This document shows positions 1 through 11,545 of a stretch of 64,000 nt of DNA, piece after piece. Within the stretch, counting starts at the first letter, position 1, and the number at the start of each line of letters is the position of its first letter. The stretch is from Heterocephalus glaber (taxonomy: Eukaryota; Chordata; Mammalia; Rodentia; Bathyergidae): positions 7,585,125 through 7,649,124 of the forward strand of contig NW_004624734.1 of the NCBI RefSeq assembly GCF_000247695.1. Reading direction: 5' to 3'. A program made the position numbers and the translations under genes. Under the pieces are notes generated by a model that saw only the letters and a list, made by a program, of their open reading frames with translations, was not told the DNA's origin and ran no database searches.

Positions 1-1326
1 CTAAGCAATATCCTAGAAAAAGACAATGAAGGTCACAACTCCATGAGGCCCAACAGAGGGAAGCCACCAGGCAAGGTAAGAAACTAAAGGGAAAGGGAGG
101 AAAAAAATAAGAAATAAAAGAGCCAATGATAGTAAAACATCATGACAAGTATGAGTCAACATCTATCAGTTATAACTATCAATGTCAATGGTCTCAATTC
201 ACCAATCAAAGAAATAGACTGACAGAATGGATTAAGAAGCAAAATCCAATGATATACTGGATACAAGAAACACGTCTAACTCAAAAAGAAATTCATAGAC
301 TGAAAGTAAAAGGATGGAAAACAGTTCTCCACGGGGCAGGAACCCAGAAAAAAGCAGGGGTAGCAATCTTATTTTCAGATAAAGTAGATTTTAAACCAAA
401 ACTAATTAAGAAAGACAAAATGGTCACTACCTCCTTGTGAAGGGAACCGTCCAAGAGGAAGAGATGACAATCATAAATATATATGCACCAAATATGAATG
501 CCCCCAACTATATAACAAATATTAATGGACATGAAAAATCAAATAAGCACTAATACAATAGTAGTGGGGAACCTCAATACCCCACTATCACATATAGACA
601 GATCATGTAGACAAAAAATGAACAACGAAATTCTACAACTGAACCAAGTTATTGAACAAATGGACTTAATAGATGTTTATAGTGTTCCACCACACAAAAT
701 CAGAATATACATTCTTTTCAGCTGCACATGGGTCATTCTCCAAAATAGACCACATGCTACCTCATAGGACATGTCTAAGTAAATGTAAAAGAATTGAAGT
801 TACCCCTTATATATTATCAGACCATAGTGCAATAAAATTGGAGATCAATGATATAAGAAACTGCAAAACTCCCACAAACATATGGAAATTAAATAACACC
901 CTCCTGAACAACCAATGGGTCACAGAGGAAATTAAAGAAGAAATTAGACAGCTTCCATAAGTAAATGATGCCAGTACAACATACAGGATTCTATGGGACA
1001 CAATGAAAGCAGTTCTATGAGGGAAATTCATAGCAGCGAATGCCCACATTAGGAAAACAGAGAGAATTCAAATAAATAACCAAATGCAGAACCTCAAGCT
1101 CCTAGAAAAGGAAGAGCATAACAATCCCAAAGCTCGTACAAGAGAGGAAATTAGAAAGATCAGAGCAGAAATCAGTGCAATGGAGACTAAGAGAACGATA
1201 CAAAAAAACAATGAATCAAAGAGTGAGTTTTTCAAAAGAATAAATAAAATTGATAAACCTTTACCCAACCTTATCAAAAAAAGGAAAGAAAAGGCTCAAA
1301 TCCATGCAATTAAGAATGAAAAAGGC

Positions 1327-1411
1327 TGGGGCCGGGGATTTAGCTCAGTGGTTCTGCCGCCTGCTTCACAAGTGCAAGGACCCGAGTTCGATCTCCAGTA
1401 CCAAAAAGAAA
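1327..1411 (+). mobile_element. tRNA-derived ID-like SINE
   Basis: GGGGATTTAGCTCAGTGG is the A-box region, GAGTTCGATC the B box, and the element ends CCAGTACCAAAAAG. It is inserted in the LINE-1. The near-identical flanks AAGAATGAAAAAGG (1312-1325) and AAGAATGCAAAAGA (1412-1425) are its target-site duplication. Confidence 0.9.
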
Positions 1412-1865
1412 AAGAATGCAAAAGATGTCACAAAAGACCCAGAAGAAATCCAGAGCATCATCAATACCTACTTCAAAAATCTGTACTCTAATAAAATGGA
1501 AAACACAGAAGAAAAGGACAGATTCCTAGATACATACGAATTGCCAAAGTTAAATGAAGAAAATATAGAAATTTTAAACACCCCAATTACAATGAGTGAA
1601 ATTGAAAATGTGATAAAAAAGTTTACCAACAAAGAAATGCCCAGGTCCTGATGGCTTCACTGCTGAATTCTACAAGACATTTAAAGAAGAACTAATGCCA
1701 TTACTCTTTAAACTCACCAAGGAAATTGAAAGGGAAGCAAGTCTTCCAAATTCATTCCTGGAAGCAAGTGTCACTTTGATTCCAAAACCAGGGAAAGACC
1801 CAACCCAAAAAGAGAACTACAGGCCAATCTCCCTAATGAACATAGATGCAAAAATCCTCAACAAA

Positions 1866-1948
1866 GGCCAGGGATTTAGCTTAGTGTTTCCGGCACCCTC
1901 CTTGCAAGCACAAGATCCTGAGTTCAATCCCCGGTACCAAAAAAAAAA
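1866..1948 (+). mobile_element. tRNA-derived ID-like SINE with poly(A)
   Basis: Same family as 1327-1411, with A box, B box and a long A tail. It splits the LINE-1 ORF2 segment at KILNK. The flanking bases AAAATCCTCAACAA are repeated on both sides as the target-site duplication. Confidence 0.9.
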
Positions 1949-1979
1949 AAAAAAAATCCTCAACAAGATACTGGCCAAC

Positions 1980-2110
1980 TATTATTACCATCACCATCAT
2001 CATCTCCAATCACCAACTTCATCACCACCCCCACTGCCATAATCACCACCCTTACAATCATCAGGATCCCCACCATCATAACTCCCATCGCCTCCACCAT
2101 CCTCATCATT
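1980..2110 (+). repeat. CAC/CAT-rich imperfect trinucleotide repeat
   Basis: Imperfect run of CAC, CAT and related triplets (ACCATCACCATCATCATC and onward) starting exactly where LINE-1 similarity stops. Confidence 0.75.
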
Positions 2111-5100
2111 GCTTAACTGTTTGTATCCAGCATGATTCCAAAAAGGACAGAGGGGATCTCAGCTACCACAAGATCCCGGGGCTGAGCCTCTTCCAGACTC
2201 CCTTCCTGTCCGGCTCTTCCCAGGGGTGGTCACTCAGGCTGTGGGAGAACCAGAAGAGCTGGGACATGGCATACTCATGTCACCTCTGTTTCTCATGCAG
2301 GAGATGGCTTCTGCCATCTAGGATTTTTCCACCAATGTGCCCACCCTTTCCATTTATTTCTCCTGTGCACACACTGCTGTTCAAAATCCTCTCTGTCCTT
2401 ACTTCTGATGATTGCAATAAAAGGATCCTGGAGAAGACAAATAGAGAACACAGAAGAGATGGGAAAGTGGCAGAAGTAAGGCGCATGTGTATGAAGCACG
2501 AAGGCCTTCTCTCCCACCGGATAGGTGGACACAGAGGAGACCGCTTCCCCTCTCTGCACCTCAGGCTCCTCACTGCCAGCAGCTCGCTTGCATTCCACAT
2601 TCCTGGAGCAGCCTGAGGAGGAGGGAGGGCCTCGGCCTGGCGTTCCCCACTCAGCACAGCTCTAGCCCTGACTCTGCTCAGCCGGGGCTGGCTGCGTCCC
2701 CACACCCACAGAGGGACGGGGCTCCAGCCACCAGCCCTTCCTGACCCACCATTCCTTTTCTGGATGCTTCTTCCTACAGCTTCTTTAGGCAAGGCCAGGC
2801 TAGCCCCCAGGGGAGGCTCTGACTCCTGATATCTGCAGGGACAGACACCAACAGAGCTACCCTGCCAGCTGTGCCCTCTTGGGTGAGCTCTTGACCCCAT
2901 AAGTCCCCAGCTTCTCCTCTTCCTACCTAGAGCTCCCATTTTTCCCTCCTGCCCCTCATCTCCCCAAAACCAGCCCTTCAATGCCGGACATTTGGAAATG
3001 CAGGATTCCACGATGGGGTGGTGGAGGATTTTGAGCTGCAGGGTGAAGAGGGGAACGACAGATGACTTCCACCCACCCCATGGGGCCCAGGAAGTGTAAG
3101 GCGAACATCTCAGCCAAGGCCCGAGCTCTGCTGGGCAAAGTGAATCTGACAACCTAGGAGGCTGCCTCCCCAGCTCAGAGCTTGCCGTGGGGCAGTGGAC
3201 AGGGCCGAGGGCATCCAGGGTGACAGCGCAACTGACCCAGTCAAGCAATCATTTCCCAGCATGGTGAGAGGTGCTGGCATTCATGACTCCCAAGTGCCAG
3301 GCTCTGCAGGAAAAATGAACCCAAGGCAGCCTCCCAAGAAGGGCGGCCCAGGCAAGAGTAGCGCCCTCTCTTCTCACTTTGGGGAGGGGGCAGCGTAGTG
3401 TCTGCAGGACACAGACTGACACACTCGCTGTGTACCAGGCCCTGTGCTGAGAGCTGCATCTATGTCCTGAGACGCATCAGGGTCACCTTTGTGGTGAGGC
3501 AGGTTCCAAGGGCCAGACCTGTGTGTGGCCAGTGTCGTGGGTGATTCCAACTGTGCGGGTGGGGATTCCACGCCCAGCCTGCCCGACTCCTAAGTTTTGC
3601 CTGCACATCTCCCTTGCCTGTCACCTTTGTGTCCATCCTTCCATTGCACACAGAAGGCAGGGCCAGTGACAGGAGCTCATCCCAGGTCAGCAGCAAGTGG
3701 GCGGCCTGACCTGTGCATCCAGGGGTCTGGAGTGATGAGGGGAGGGAGGATGGGCCAGGAGACAGCGCACTGGATGGTTGGGGACCTGAGCAAGGAAGGG
3801 GGCTCGGGGAAGCGGGTAGATGGCACCCCAAGAGGGCTTGGCATGGCCTGAGCTGTGTTTTTGATCCTCAGGACAGGATCAGGGTGAGGAGGAAGGCAGA
3901 AGCGGGGCTGCCACGTCTGCAGAGAGAGGCCCAGGACAGGACAGGCAGAGCCTCGCAGTGCCCATGGCAGTGGGGGCAGTGCGCAGCGGAGTCACTGAAT
4001 GGGGAGAGGAGAGGGTTGGGCTTGGCAGGGATGCTGACGAGCACAGGAAGCTGTGGACCCACCGTGCGGGCAGGGCAGGGCGGGGGGCGGGTGGGAGGCT
4101 TTGGGAAAGTCGGGCTGGGGCTTAACGGCAAGGCTGGCGGTGTGGGTTTAGGGTCCACTCCAAATACTTGCCGTTCATTCACTCATTCACTGCATAAAGA
4201 ATGTGTTGAAAATCTCCTGCTCCAGGACTTGGTCAGGTCCTTCACCCCAGGAGTTCCAGTTGCCCCAGCCCAGGGAGACCTCAGACTCCTCACCTTCTCC
4301 TTCCTCTCAGACGTGACCCCCAAGGCCCCATGCTGTCCTTCCGTCGCCCCCTTCAGACCCAGGCTTTCCTTCAGGTCCCCAGCGGGAGGCCTATCCCCTT
4401 GCACTCTGATCCAACCTTCCAGCAGCACCTCCTGTCTTCCTGCATTGTTTCTCCCTGCTGCGTGGCTCTTTCTGCCTGTGTCCACCACCTCCCGGACCAG
4501 ACTGGGGTCACCTGCCCAGCAGGAGCCTGGGGCACCCACTTCAGGGGCTCTGCAAGAAGATAGATATGCTGAAGGTGTGTGCCGAGTTACCTTATAAAGG
4601 GACCTGACTGACAAATAATCATGAAACAGTTCCGAGTTCCAATTAAAAAGAAAACAAAACAAGTCCAAGCAACGGAACTTGCCAGAGTCTTGGTTGAAGA
4701 TAGTTCTTTGGGATGAGCACCTCCACGACACCTCTCATTTAGTCAACATCAGGCTGTGGCCCCCCAGACACTGCAGCACAGGAGGCCCCGGGGAAGGTGC
4801 AGGCCCGAGCCCCTAGAAAGAGAGGGCTTTTCTGCAGCGCAGCAGCAGAGGTGGAGCCATGACACTGCATGGATTCACTCACTTCAGGGTTGAAGGTCTC
4901 TGCCAGCCTGGTCATAACTTGTGAGCCAAGCCAGGCTGTCAGGTGGATCAGACCCCAGGGATCCCAATTGCATCACTGTTCCAAGGCAGCAGTTATTCCT
5001 GGCGACATTCCCAGCCCAGGAACCATCTGGCACCAGTGCCCGACTGATTTCCCAAGGCCAAGCTTTGCCCGGAACAGCCTGGTCCCACCGCAGCCCCAGG

Positions 5101-5530
5101 GTCTTGCTTATCCTTGAGGTCCACCCCCCTTCCAAAGTGACCCCTAATTCTGCCTTTCCATTTCTCAACTATTCCCTCAGAATTCACGAGTCCCTCCTCT
5201 CAGACGCTGGGACACATGTAGCAGCTTCCTTGGGTGCTAATGGTATCTTGACTGGTCCCTCTGGATAGCCAACCCTTTCCTCAGCCTCTTGTGGAAGTAG
5301 TACAACTTGCTGGATTAGAGTGGGAGTTTTGGACTCAGAATGGCAGGAGGCAACGTGAGAGAGAACTAGAAAGACTCTAGGAGGAGGTGACCAAACTGGG
5401 CGTTGAAGGGTGAGTAGGAGTTTGCAAGATAAAGAACAGAGGAGGAAGAGAAATTCAGGCAGAGAAAGTAGCACAAGCCACAGGTTGGAGGCATGAAAAT
5501 ACCTGGCATATTTAGATAATGTAAGAAGTT
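2111..5530. other. Intergenic, GC-rich, no supported gene
   Basis: GC-rich unique sequence. Long open frames exist on both strands (for example 2280-3248 minus and 3713-4597 plus). Their composition is that of random GC-rich DNA, with overlapping frames open on both strands and no recognisable domain. A short stretch at about 3415-3520 resembles an old L2/MIR-type tail. The flank could hold exons of an unrecognised lncRNA, but nothing shows it. Confidence 0.5.
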
Positions 5531-5622
5531 GGGGGCTGGGGATTTAGCTCAGTGGTTCCACCGCCTGCCTCGCAAGAGCAAGGTCCCCCGAGTTGGATCC
5601 CCGGTACCAAAAAAAAAAAAAG
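5531..5622 (+). mobile_element. tRNA-derived ID-like SINE
   Basis: A box, slightly altered B box (GAGTTGGATCC), GGTACC, then an A tail. It is flanked by the direct repeat AAGAAGTTGG (5523-5532 and 5623-5632). Confidence 0.9.
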
Positions 5623-6029
5623 AAGAAGTTGGAGAGGAGGAAGAAGGGTAGTTGAAGAACATGGGAGTTCCGAGGTGCTAGATCAAGATGGGCTGTCTGT
5701 CTAGTTTCCTGGACAGTGGAGACAGTCCCTCACAGGGAGTGCACAATCATCGGGGATCCCAGCCACCAAGCGACACCATGCTTTCAGCCTGTTCAGTCTT
5801 TTAAAACACAGCAGCTTGGTCTCCAGGGCTCTCCAGCAGCCCTAACAGCGAGGCACTCTCTTCAGGACCCAGCCTGGCCCACCTCCTTCCCACCTCTGCG
5901 ACCCTCTCAGCTGTCACCTTTCTTTCTCATGTATTCACTCACTGATCCTTATCCTCCCACCTTCCGAAGCTTCAGACAGGCCGTCCATTTAATTCCGCAA
6001 AACTAAACAGCACGCTCGGTTCTCTCTGG

Positions 6030-7650
6030 ATGCCTCTGAGCGTGATATGTTCTGCAGAATGTTTTTCAGAGCAGTGAGAAATTTAATTTTTCCCCCCAGC
6101 ATCAAGATGTGTCAAACATAATTTATGCCTGGACATAATTCATCCCTAAAGATAAACAATGAACCCCAAGAGAGGAGAGACGGCTGCAGAATTTCCAGGG
6201 TTTCCAGGGGCAGGGGGTAGGAGTGGGGGTCCCCCTCCTGATCCCACCATGAAGGGGTGAAAAAGTGTAAACGAATCGAAGGTAAAGTAGCTAACCCCAG
6301 GTCTGGTCTGGGTTTCCTTCTAGGACTGCCGCTGTTATTTTTTTTTTTTTAATTTTTTTACAGGCCTCTTTTGTGTCTGTTGGACTGTTGCTCTGTCTTG
6401 CATAAAATCTCTCGCAATAGAAGTCCTCAATTAAAGTCACCTGCTGGTCTTTGTCATCTGAGCTTGACGCTGTCAAATAATGCAGAGCTCCTTAAGCCAA
6501 TACAAGTCATTAAGGAGGAGGTGAATCAGAGACCGACGTGGCGGGCAGGAGCCATCCGAAATCAATTGATATCTTCCTCTGCTGGAGGCGGGGTCCGGGT
6601 GAGCCCGGCTCCCAACTACCTCATCCACCGGGCCTCCACCCCTGGATCCAATTAGGCCTGAGGCTCAGCAGGTCCGAGGTTGCGCTGAAGGGCCATCAGT
6701 AGGCGAGCCCATTAATAACTCGTCAGTGCCCTGCGTATTGTAATTGTCAGGCTGCAATTTACAGTAATCCTCCAATGCAAAAGCCTAAGTCGCTGCAGCT
6801 GATTGGAAATTCATACACCCATTTGAAGGAGAAAAACACACGCTGCACGGGTTAAAAGGCCAGAGCGTGCAAGTGTGTGTGTTGAGTGACAGACATTTTA
6901 GTACTAGCCTGGGACCATATTTTAAAAGGTCACTGAAAACTCTTGGCTTGGGCCCTCTGACAAACAATGAACGTTCCATATATTTATTTGCCATCTCTTT
7001 GTTTTTACAGCAAGCAGAATAAATGAGTTGAATGACGTTGTGCGGGCCTGCATATTGTCAGCACAGGTTATAAGTCATTATTAAACTCCATCAAATCAAA
7101 CCAAACCCGGTCAAGGCAATGAGACTAAAAGTTATTTGCATTCCTTCTGTCATAAAAAATCATATCCCCTTACTCAAGACTTTCGTTTCTTTATTAAATG
7201 CAGCCACAAGAGTATTTCAGGTCTGGCAATATAAGCTCAGGAAAACCTTCTCGGTATAACTTAGTGTAACAGCTTAGACCCGATTCCACTAAAAAGTCCC
7301 AGCTGAGCCTATCTGGGCACTCGATCAAGACATACATATTACTTTTAAATAAGATTAGCCTCTATATTTTGCTGCTTAAGTTAAAACTTTTCATGTCATT
7401 CTCTGCTTTTATATAAACTCCAACATAATTCTGTTTTAGCAAAATACTTCAAACAAATTAAAAACCTCAAGTTGAACGTGTCCTTAACAAAAACTTTGTT
7501 AATGGCATCGCAATGTGTTTGCTGACACTAAAACACTTTTAAATAAGATGGATTTTCCCTCCGCTCCTCTGTGTTTGTAATTACGGCGGGCGATGTGGCG
7601 TTTGCCGTCAGTTATGATGGCAAAAGCAGCTATCTGTGCTCTGGATATTG
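6030..7650. promoter_or_regulatory. Candidate conserved non-coding element / enhancer
   Basis: About 1.6 kb of unique sequence free of any repeat I recognise. It is dense in TAAT/ATTA homeodomain-type cores (CATTAATAACTC, TGTAATTGTC, AGTCATTATTAAAC, TTTGTAATTACGG) and in E-box-like and CAATT motifs. No open frame is sustained. In human the interval beyond the 3' end of DICER1 leads to GSC across a long gene-poor stretch, where long-range enhancers would be expected. Conservation itself cannot be measured here. Confidence 0.4.
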
Positions 7651-8344
7651 TTTGATCAATAACTTACTGGTGACCCGCGACATCTGTTTAAAAAATTGTC
7701 CTTCCCTATCTGTCTGCAGTTGGGTTCTGCATTCACTGTGAAACAGAAAGTGATGAGCAGGGAACATTTGGGGACGCCGACAAGGCTTAGGGCTGGTGGG
7801 TAGGAAGGAGGAAATGTGGCGCCCCTGGTAGCACTCATGTGGCAAGCAGGGGACTGTGGACTACAGCATCTTCCTGATCCCCAAGGACGATGGTTGGGAG
7901 GAAATGGAGGAGCTGGCAGTGCGTCCAGTCCTAATCCAAAAGGATGTCCGCAGCCAGTAGGAAGCATGTGCAGATTTGGGGGAACTGCCTGGAAAGATGA
8001 ACTCTCAGCAGATTCAGGGCCTGTTCATTTGGCTCCTGGCTGGAAGAGAACCGAGCACCTGTGCATGGCACCTTCCTTTCATACTCCTGCTCAGGGTATT
8101 CAGTGGTATCCTGGGTGGAAGAGAAGAGGGTTGGTCACAATCCGGGTACTTCCTGCTGCCAGCCTCAGGGTGCACAGCACCAGCACTTCCCCACTTAGTC
8201 CCATGACAGCATCCGGGGCAGGTAGGCACTTCCCACTTCCCGCCATCTCACACCATCTTTCCCATTTCACACCGTCTAAAGCCAGGCTCTCAGAGGTTAC
8301 AGTCACCCCATGGCGTGGAGGCCAAGTTCTAAGATGGCCATGAT
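7651..8344. other. Intergenic, nothing recognised
   Basis: Unique sequence of moderate GC with short open frames on both strands and no domain, RNA or repeat signature. Confidence 0.5.
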
Positions 8345-8792
8345 TCATGTTCCTTGGGGTACATGCTTTGCACCCCCCACCCAAGTGTGGGAGGACCTGG
8401 AATGTGATGGATGTCACTGCCATGGTGAGGCAACCTCGTATGGCAAAAGTGAAGGGATTTGGTGGAGGTAACTAGGGTCCTCAATCAGTTGGCTTTGATG
8501 TCATTGCTCAGAGGCTTCCTGAGGTAGGTCACTTTCTCGAGGGCAGTCCAGGCCTGCCTGAAGAGAGGTATAGAGGAGGGATGCTCCACTGCTGGCCTTG
8601 AACCCGAAAGCTGCCAAGAGCTCTGTCTACCACAGCATGGACACTGCCAACCGTCACATGACAGGACCTGTGAGGCCCTGGAAAGACCCCGGCCAAGCTC
8701 ACAGACCTGTGAACCACAGAAAACGTGAGGCAATGAGTGTGTGTTTTGAGCCATTAACTGGTAGCTTCTTACGCGGTCATAGCAAATGAATA
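8345..8792 (+). repeat. Ancient LTR-like (MaLR-type) interspersed repeat
   Basis: The order of blocks resembles an old mammalian LTR-type repeat: a GATGTCACTGCCATGG start, a GGCAAAAGTGAAGGGATTT block, AGGGTCCTCAATCAGTTGG, and the 3' end TGAGTGTGTGTTTTGAGCC with a following TTACGCGGTCATAGCAAA. There is no coding content. The family name is from memory of consensus patterns and is uncertain. Confidence 0.5.
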
Positions 8793-11454
8793 TAGGTAGC
8801 TGCTAATGAACTTGGGGCCTCCTGCCACCAACTAAGTGGATGGGCCCAACACCCACACATGGGCCTCTCCGACCCTGCACGTGGATGCCATCCTAAGGCT
8901 GACGTGCTGAACATCAGACAGAAGCTTTGGGCTCCGTTGCTTTTGTGTGACCTTTCTCTTATCCTAAAATACTTTCCTGTAGATAATCTACTTCTGAACT
9001 TGATGGTTATCATCTAAGCACTTCCTTATAGTACAAGCACCTTTTGTTTTTCAAAGGCCCGGAACAGCAGCACCCGCTAAAAATTAGCACCTTATAGAAA
9101 AGCCATACCTTTAAAAACACCTGACTAAATATTTCAGAAATGCAACCCAGCAAATTCCTACAGTAGATGCACTGGATTTACAGCCATCAAACTATATTAA
9201 ATTTACAGGATCAAGATTTATCCCTGATTAAATGGAGTCTCATTTTAGTAATAGCTCACATTTGATCCCAAAGGATCTTCAATACCTTCGACCCTTCACC
9301 AGGGTTCCCCATCCTAACTCATAAAGAGGCTCCCAATGGCCTCATTGCAATGCTGCTGATGCCACAGTCGATCGGGGACTCGCCTACCCAGGAAAGGCAG
9401 CTGGGGCCGGGCAGCAGTGCCCTCTGTGTAGAGTGCAAAAAGGGCACCAAGATCCACACCCTGGAGGACCCCAGAGAACCCAGGCAGTGGTCCCTGCGGT
9501 CTCCCGATGTTAGTTTTTGGTGGCCCAGCGATTTCCCCCCATCCAGTGTTAAGGGGGCAGCTCTGGCTGAGGCAGGAAGGAGGGAGGACACCTCCTCCAC
9601 GCAGCGCAGCCACCTGTGCCTGCAGCACAGCTGGGGACCCTGTTTGTTCTGGTGCTTCCCCCAGCTTGGCTACGCATGAGGATATTGGGCAACTTGGTTT
9701 AAAAGGCAGGTGCCCAGGGCCTCATCCAAGATTCTGGCTTTGTGTGGTTCACTGGTGCGGCCGAACCCCATCTTACATTTGAGGAACCAAGACTCCAAGA
9801 TGAAAAAAGATTTGCTTAAGGAAATAGTTTTAAACTACAATCTAGAAAAACGCAGTCCGCCCTTAGGTTTGCAGGGATGTCATTATCCACACTGAAACTG
9901 TGACTCTGGGTTAAAATGTAAGTTCATTTTGGAGGATGTATACCGATCACATACCTTAAATAACTCCTCAGAAATATTCAGGGCTTTGTGCGTCATGTAA
10001 GGGGCCTTTCAGGAACATCCGTGGACTGATCATCTAAAGAATGATGTGGTCTCCTTAAGGGGCCCCAAAAGTGCAAGCACCACGAACCAACTACTAAGCG
10101 GAGATGCTCTGGGAAGGGCAAACTTGTTCCTCAAAGCCCTTCTGTGATTGTCCCCTTTAATCCTCCAGTTGTCGCTGCCACACCCTGGTCAGTCTTTATC
10201 AAAGGTGACTGTGTTGAAGTTCAGTTCCACACACGCATTGTCACCGTGCTGAGCCCTGAATGTGGGGTCCAGGATACCTAGTTTAACTCCTCTGTGGAAT
10301 AGAAATGGTAGGGGTACCCACTCTACATGAAGTGGGGAAAGCGCTCAGAACATAAAGCACTGAATAAATGTCATCGTTGTTTAAACTTAGCTACACCTGT
10401 CCCACGGTTATGTCCTTGTTTTAATGTCCTCAGAGCAAGTGTCACGCCCAGCGGTGCTAGCCACAGCGGACAATGGCCTGATGGTCACGAGTGAATGAAG
10501 AATGTTCTGCAAAAGAGAGAGAATATGAGTGAGGTTTTAGGAAACTGGAGTCTTGACCTCCAGGATTCCCAGCTCCCTCACGTTTCACAATGAAAGTCTG
10601 TGGCTTTGGGAACTGGGAACTATTGGTGAATGTCTCATGGGGCCAGGAGAGGGGAAGGCCTGGCCAGAGAGAGGCTGCGCAGGGCAGCTCAGGCTCAGCC
10701 CCAGAGCCTCCGCCTAGCTCCCTTCCCTGTCCTGGCACAGGAGGGGAAGTCAAATCACCCCAGGGGTGTGTCCAGGACTGGGCAATTCCAGATGCCTAGA
10801 AATGCCCGAGGCTGGCAAATAGCGCCTCGCCTTTGTCAACAAAATTGGTCTCCATGAGATTGTGTTCTGGAAAGCCTGGGTTTTCTATTTATACACACAA
10901 CCTCAAGTTGGGATGCTGGCTTGTTGGGGATACTGACTCAGCCCTTTATTCCAAAATAAGTAAACAGAAGTTTAAAAAAAACCCCAACAACAACTAACCA
11001 CGAAGCAAAACCCGAAGTGGGCCTTGCGGTTCTGAAAAAGAACGTAAAGCTCAAACACTCTTTCCAGAAAGCAGCTTACCTCCCACTGCCTGCCCGCACT
11101 TCAGCCTGGGCACTCTGTGCAGGAAACTGGGAATGCAATGCCGCGGCTTGGGGAAAGCCACAGCAGAGCCCTCAGCAGCCATGGGCACACTGCGGCAAGA
11201 GCACGAGTGGGCCAAAGCTGTGGCCAGGGAGCTCCCCCCACCTCCTCTGGGACTACCTGGCTCGCCTGGTCTGCAACCACTTAAGTACATTCTGGACCAC
11301 AGAGTGTCAGTGTGTCTGTAATGCATCCCACTCCCAAAGCATCCACAGACCAACACAGGGCATCGATGCCAACTCAGGACAGGAGAGCAGGAGACAAACG
11401 GGGTGAGGGAAAATTAGAAACTACTACTCATAAAAATTCCGTGGCTTTGTTTTG
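8793..11454. other. Intergenic; one MIR-like tail
   Basis: Mostly unique sequence with no supported gene. A MIR-like 3' portion ends near 10375 (AAGCGCTCAGAACATAAAGC and AATAAATGTCATC). An AT-rich block at about 9080-9270 has TAAT motifs and could be a further non-coding conserved segment. Confidence 0.45.
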
Positions 11455-11545
11455 TTTTCTTTTCTTTTTTGGTACCAGGGATCTAACTCGGGACCTTGCA
11501 CCTGTGAGGCAGGCGGCAGAACCACTGAGATAAATCCTAGGCCCC
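11455..11545 (-). mobile_element. tRNA-derived ID-like SINE, reverse
   Basis: Reverse-oriented copy: T-rich tail, GGTACCAGGGATC, then the complement of the A box (ACTGAGATAAATCC). Confidence 0.9.

Larger units (their letters stand above)
1..1979 (+). pseudogene. LINE-1 ORF2 fragment, broken
   Basis: Three-frame translation gives pieces of L1 ORF2p in order: the endonuclease start (NRLTEWIKKQNP, IQETRL) from about 126, the endonuclease end (LSDHSAIKLEI) near 820, then the linker helices (NPKARTREEIRKIRAEI). Reverse-transcriptase pieces follow ([49 protein letters not shown]). Frameshifts and stops break it at about 440, 750, 960, 1018 and 1650, and two SINE insertions interrupt it. About two-thirds of ORF2 is lost beyond 1979. 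Not functional; the 5' part is off the left edge. Confidence 0.93.

Noticed and set aside
1327..1411. Possible tRNA gene (A box and B box present)
   Set aside because: Repeated at least 15 times with A tails and target duplications, and it cannot form a full tRNA cloverleaf. These are SINEs.
2280..3248. 322-codon open frame on the minus strand, and a 294-codon frame at 3713-4597 on the plus strand
   Set aside because: GC-rich DNA with overlapping open frames on both strands, low-complexity Pro/Ser/Gly/Arg-rich translations, no domain and no splice or promoter context. Chance frames are the simplest reading.
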